DNA of 8,547 bases, taken from positions 1 through 8,547 of the forward strand of contig URZR01000070.1 of NCBI GenBank assembly GCA_900552425.1, read 5' to 3'. The notes under the pieces were generated by a model, which saw nothing but the letters and a program-made list of their open reading frames with translations, had not been told where the DNA came from and ran no database searches. Made by a program: the position numbers and the translations under genes. This DNA comes from an uncultured Collinsella sp. (GTDB lineage: Bacteria; Actinomycetota; Coriobacteriia; Coriobacteriales; Coriobacteriaceae). Of the stretch, positions 6,262-8,547 are shown in pieces (position 1 is the stretch's first letter; each line of letters starts with the position of its first letter).

Positions 6262-7188
6262 CTACCCCCTCTTCTTCTTGGAAATCAGACGAACGATACC
6301 CACCAGCGTGGCGGAGATGATAAACAGGACCACACCCATGCCGAACAGCGCCGAGCGGTGCAGACCCGAGGAATAGCTCATGTCGAGCGCAATCTGGCTC
6401 GTGAGCGTCGAGATGGGGCTCGCAATGCTGTCGGGAATAACCGGGGCGTTACCTACGACCATGAGCACGGCCATGGTCTCGCCGATGGCACGGCCCATAC
6501 CCAGCACGATGGCATCCACGATACCCAGCTTGGCGGCAGGTAGCACGACCTTATAGATGGTCTGCCACTTTGTGGCGCCCATGGCATACGATGCCTCGCG
6601 AATGCCCATGGGAATGGAATTGAGAGCATCGATGGTGAGCGTGGTGATGGTAGGGACGATCATGATGGCAAGCACGAACCACGCCGTCAGCGCACCAAAA
6701 CCAAGGCCGCCGGTCAGTTGTGCGATAAACGGGCGGATGATGATCATGCCAAAGAAGCCGTAGATGATGGAGGGTATGCCCGCCAGCAGGTCAACGGCGG
6801 GGCTGATGAGCTTGCGCACGCGCTTGCTGGCAATCTCGACCAGGTAAACGGCCGTACCCACGCCCAGCGGCACGCCCATGGCGAGCGCACCGACGGTCAC
6901 CAGACCCGAGCCAGCAAGCAGCGACAAGATGCCGTAGTGGCCCTCGGAAGGCGCCCACGTAAAGCTAAAGAAGTCAGCCAGACCGATGTCAGTAAAGACG
7001 GGCAGCGCCGAGTACGTGGTAAAGACAAAAATCAGGATGACGGTAACGACCGCCAAGAACGCGCAGGCAAAGAAGATCCACTGCAGCGCCTTCTCCTTGA
7101 TATAGGTACTGCGCGATACGAGCGCCAGCTCGCGCTTCTTGGGCGTCTGAACATTCTGCTCAGTCTGGGAGTTTTCCTGTGCTTCCAT
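6262..7188 (-). CDS. pstC: Phosphate ABC transporter permease PstC
   Basis: This encodes a 308-residue inner-membrane permease. Six membrane segments lie at about 36-57, 86-116, 133-157, 165-187, 222-247 and 279-301, after a polar N-terminal tail. The coupling loop REASYAMGATKWQTIYKVVL (197-216) docks on PstB. GMGRAIGETMAVLMVVGN (230-247) is the conserved core stretch shared with PstA, and the two genes share a 20-base exact match there because of it. The ATG at 7188 is preferred because GGGGAG lies eight bases ahead. A GTG at 7197, three codons upstream, would leave no space for that site and would overlap pstS. With ATG, only one base separates it from the pstS stop, so translation is probably coupled. 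Length and motif order are normal for PstC. Confidence 0.95.
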   Translation of the reverse strand: MEAQENSQTEQNVQTPKKRELALVSRSTYIKEKALQWIFFACAFLAVVTVILIFVFTTYSALPVFTDIGLADFFSFTWAPSEGHYGILSLLAGSGLVTVGALAMGVPLGVGTAVYLVEIASKRVRKLISPAVDLLAGIPSIIYGFFGMIIIRPFIAQLTGGLGFGALTAWFVLAIMIVPTITTLTIDALNSIPMGIREASYAMGATKWQTIYKVVLPAAKLGIVDAIVLGMGRAIGETMAVLMVVGNAPVIPDSIASPISTLTSQIALDMSYSSGLHRSALFGMGVVLFIISATLVGIVRLISKKKRG

Positions 7189-7189
7189 G

Positions 7190-8026
7190 CTACTCACTCC
7201 CCTTCTCGTCGTTGGTGACGGGAATAAAGCCCGCCTCGCGAATCTGCTTGTCCATCTTTTCGGACGTCACGTAGTCGATGTAATCCTGCGCTTGCTGCGA
7301 AGGCGTTCCCTTCACAAAGAAATAGAGGTCGCGGGAGATGGGATAACCGCCACTCGCGACTGTCTTCTCGGACGCCTCGACGTGATTAACCGAGACGGCC
7401 TTGACCGAAGTCTTGGCGTTGAGGCTCTCGACAAAACCCAGCGAGATGTAGCCAATAGCACCGCGAGAGCGAGACACGACATCGCGTACCTGGCCCGTGC
7501 CCGAAAGAACGGCCGAGCGGCGATCGAACGGCGTGCCGTCCATCACGATGGTACGGAAGGCCTCACGCGTGCCGGACGCCTCATCTCGGTTGATAACCTG
7601 AATCCTCAGGTCCTCGCCACCGACTTCTTTCCAGTTGGTGATCTTGCCGGCGTAAATATCGCGGAGCTGCTCGGTCGAGAGGTTATCGACCGGGTTATCG
7701 TCGTTCACGATGACCGCGATACCGTCGTGGGCAATGACGATGGGAGTCAGGCCCAGATCCTGTTCGTCGGCATTGAGTCCACGGGAGGAGCTGGCGATAG
7801 CGGCCGTGCCGGCGCTGACGGCCTCGATGCCAGCAGAAGAACCCAAACCGGAAACGAGCACGTCGATGCCGGTCTCCTCCTTAAAGCCCTCGGCCGCAAT
7901 CTCGGCGATAGGAAGGCAGGTCGTGGAGCCAGCGACGGTAATGGAAGAGGTAGAAGATCCCGAAGAACAGGCGCACAGCGTAAGCGTAAGCACAGCGGCG
8001 CTCAGGACCGATACGATCTTTCTCAT
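7190..8026 (-). CDS. pstS: Phosphate-binding lipoprotein PstS
   Basis: This encodes a 278-residue extracytoplasmic phosphate receptor that hands phosphate to PstC/PstA. The signal peptide (1-19) has a basic MRK start and a hydrophobic core, and ends in the lipobox LCAC with lipidated C20; the cysteine at -2 is slightly unusual. A serine-rich spacer follows. Phosphate-ligand regions are GSTT (33-36), LGSSAG (61-66), SSSRGL (79-84) and RDEASGTREAF (147-157). Other family blocks are AHDGIAVIVN (99-108), LRDIYAGKITNW (121-132) and IGYISLGF (191-198). Lipid anchoring rather than a free periplasmic form fits a Gram-positive envelope. Its ATG overlaps the pgeF stop in ATGA, leaving no intergenic room for a promoter of its own. 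The ribosome binding site must lie within the pgeF 3' end, where no strong one is visible, so coupling to pgeF is likely. Confidence 0.96.
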   Translation of the reverse strand: MRKIVSVLSAAVLTLTLCACSSGSSTSSITVAGSTTCLPIAEIAAEGFKEETGIDVLVSGLGSSAGIEAVSAGTAAIASSSRGLNADEQDLGLTPIVIAHDGIAVIVNDDNPVDNLSTEQLRDIYAGKITNWKEVGGEDLRIQVINRDEASGTREAFRTIVMDGTPFDRRSAVLSGTGQVRDVVSRSRGAIGYISLGFVESLNAKTSVKAVSVNHVEASEKTVASGGYPISRDLYFFVKGTPSQQAQDYIDYVTSEKMDKQIREAGFIPVTNDEKGSE

Positions 8027-8547
8027 AGCATCACGCCGATCGCAGCATGGCGCCCACAGGTGCCGCCCTCGTTACGGTAGGAATAAAAGCGGTCGTTCTG
8101 ACGCACGGTCGAAAGCTGGGTATCCACGATATTATCCGCGTCGACACCGACATCTACCAGCGCCTCGCGAATGGCAGCGGAAAGATCGAGCATGCGAGAG
8201 GTACTCGCATCGATGCAAGAGAACTCGGCGGCAAAGCGATCCATGAGTTCCTGGGATACCTCATATTCGTCACCCAAGATATGGGGGCCGATATAGGCGG
8301 AAACGCCGCTCGCATCGCAACCGGCAGCATCGCAAAGCGCCTGGCACGCCTTGGCGGAAATGCGTGCAATCGTGCCCTTCCAACCGGAGTGCACCACGGC
8401 AAATCCGCCAGGGGCCACCAGCACCACGGGAACGCAGTCGGCAAAGCAGAGCAGCACGGGTACGTTATGCGCCGTACAGACGATGGCATCGCAGCCCTCG
8501 GCAATCTGCTCGCGAACAGCCTCAAGATCGTCGGCGCCGTTCGAAGT
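8023..8547 (-). CDS. pgeF: PgeF/YfiH-family multicopper-type purine/peptidoglycan-editing protein, N-terminus cut by the window
   Basis: This is the C-terminal 174 residues of a YfiH/YlmD-family protein; the family is usually about 240-280 residues, so roughly a third lies beyond the right edge. Members were first called laccase domain proteins; purine nucleoside phosphorylase/deaminase activity and a role in peptidoglycan fidelity have been reported. In the visible part, LLCFADCVPVVLV carries the metal-ligand cysteine, AVVHSGWKG the ligand histidine, and IGPHI plus the C-terminal YSYRNEGGTCGRHAAIGVM are family blocks. The first ligand histidine lies outside the window. The frame is open to the edge, and the GTG at 8457 is internal, not a start. 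The TGA overlaps the pstS ATG by four bases. In B. subtilis the equivalent gene ylmD directly precedes ylmE; here the pst genes come between. Confidence 0.92.
   Translation of the reverse strand, partial: TSNGADDLEAVREQIAEGCDAIVCTAHNVPVLLCFADCVPVVLVAPGGFAVVHSGWKGTIARISAKACQALCDAAGCDASGVSAYIGPHILGDEYEVSQELMDRFAAEFSCIDASTSRMLDLSAAIREALVDVGVDADNIVDTQLSTVRQNDRFYSYRNEGGTCGRHAAIGVML

Noticed and set aside
5558..6495. 20-base exact direct repeat in pstA (5558-5577) and pstC (6476-6495)
   Set aside because: It encodes the shared GRAIGET motif of two paralogous permeases, so protein constraint plus shared codon bias explains it.
7187..8080. Plus-strand open frame antisense to pstS
   Set aside because: It is a shadow of a clear PstS gene.

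Overview
The window looks like a chromosomal segment of a high-GC Gram-positive bacterium. It is most likely a member of the Coriobacteriia, and Collinsella-like is my best guess from protein flavour and gene content. That assignment is inference, since there is no rRNA or marker gene to settle it. The supporting signs are C/G-ending codons in nearly all genes, strong AGGAG-type ribosome binding sites, a lipoprotein-anchored PstS, and SepF plus DivIVA as division/growth proteins.

Layout. Positions 1-209 hold no gene I can support, but they carry a G/T-rich block with repeated TTTGG-type words. A single plus-strand gene follows (210-740), a small nitroreductase-family flavoprotein with its own terminator (789-826). 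Everything else is on the minus strand and is read from right to left. In transcription order it is: pgeF/yfiH (cut by the right edge), pstS, pstC, pstA, pstB, phoU, yggS, sepF, yggT, divIVA. A strong terminator at 851-881 lies just past divIVA. The two transcription units converge on back-to-back terminators.

How the genes work together. PstS captures phosphate at the outer face of the membrane. PstC and PstA form the channel, PstB supplies ATP hydrolysis, and PhoU links transport to phosphate signalling. The flanking genes pgeF, yggS, sepF, yggT and divIVA correspond to the Bacillus subtilis genes ylmD, ylmE, ylmF, ylmG and divIVA. In many Gram-positives these form one division-associated cluster. 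Here the complete pst-phoU set sits between the ylmD and ylmE equivalents, and ylmH is absent between ylmG and divIVA.

No new defence system, mobile element, CRISPR array or RNA gene is visible. The points most worth a second look are: the phosphate-transport set lodged inside the division cluster, with pstS overlapping pgeF by four bases; a yggT with no ATG/GTG/TTG start at the expected place; a sharp change of codon use inside the nitroreductase gene next to a TTTGG repeat block; and a PhoU with degraded metal-site motifs and an acidic tail.
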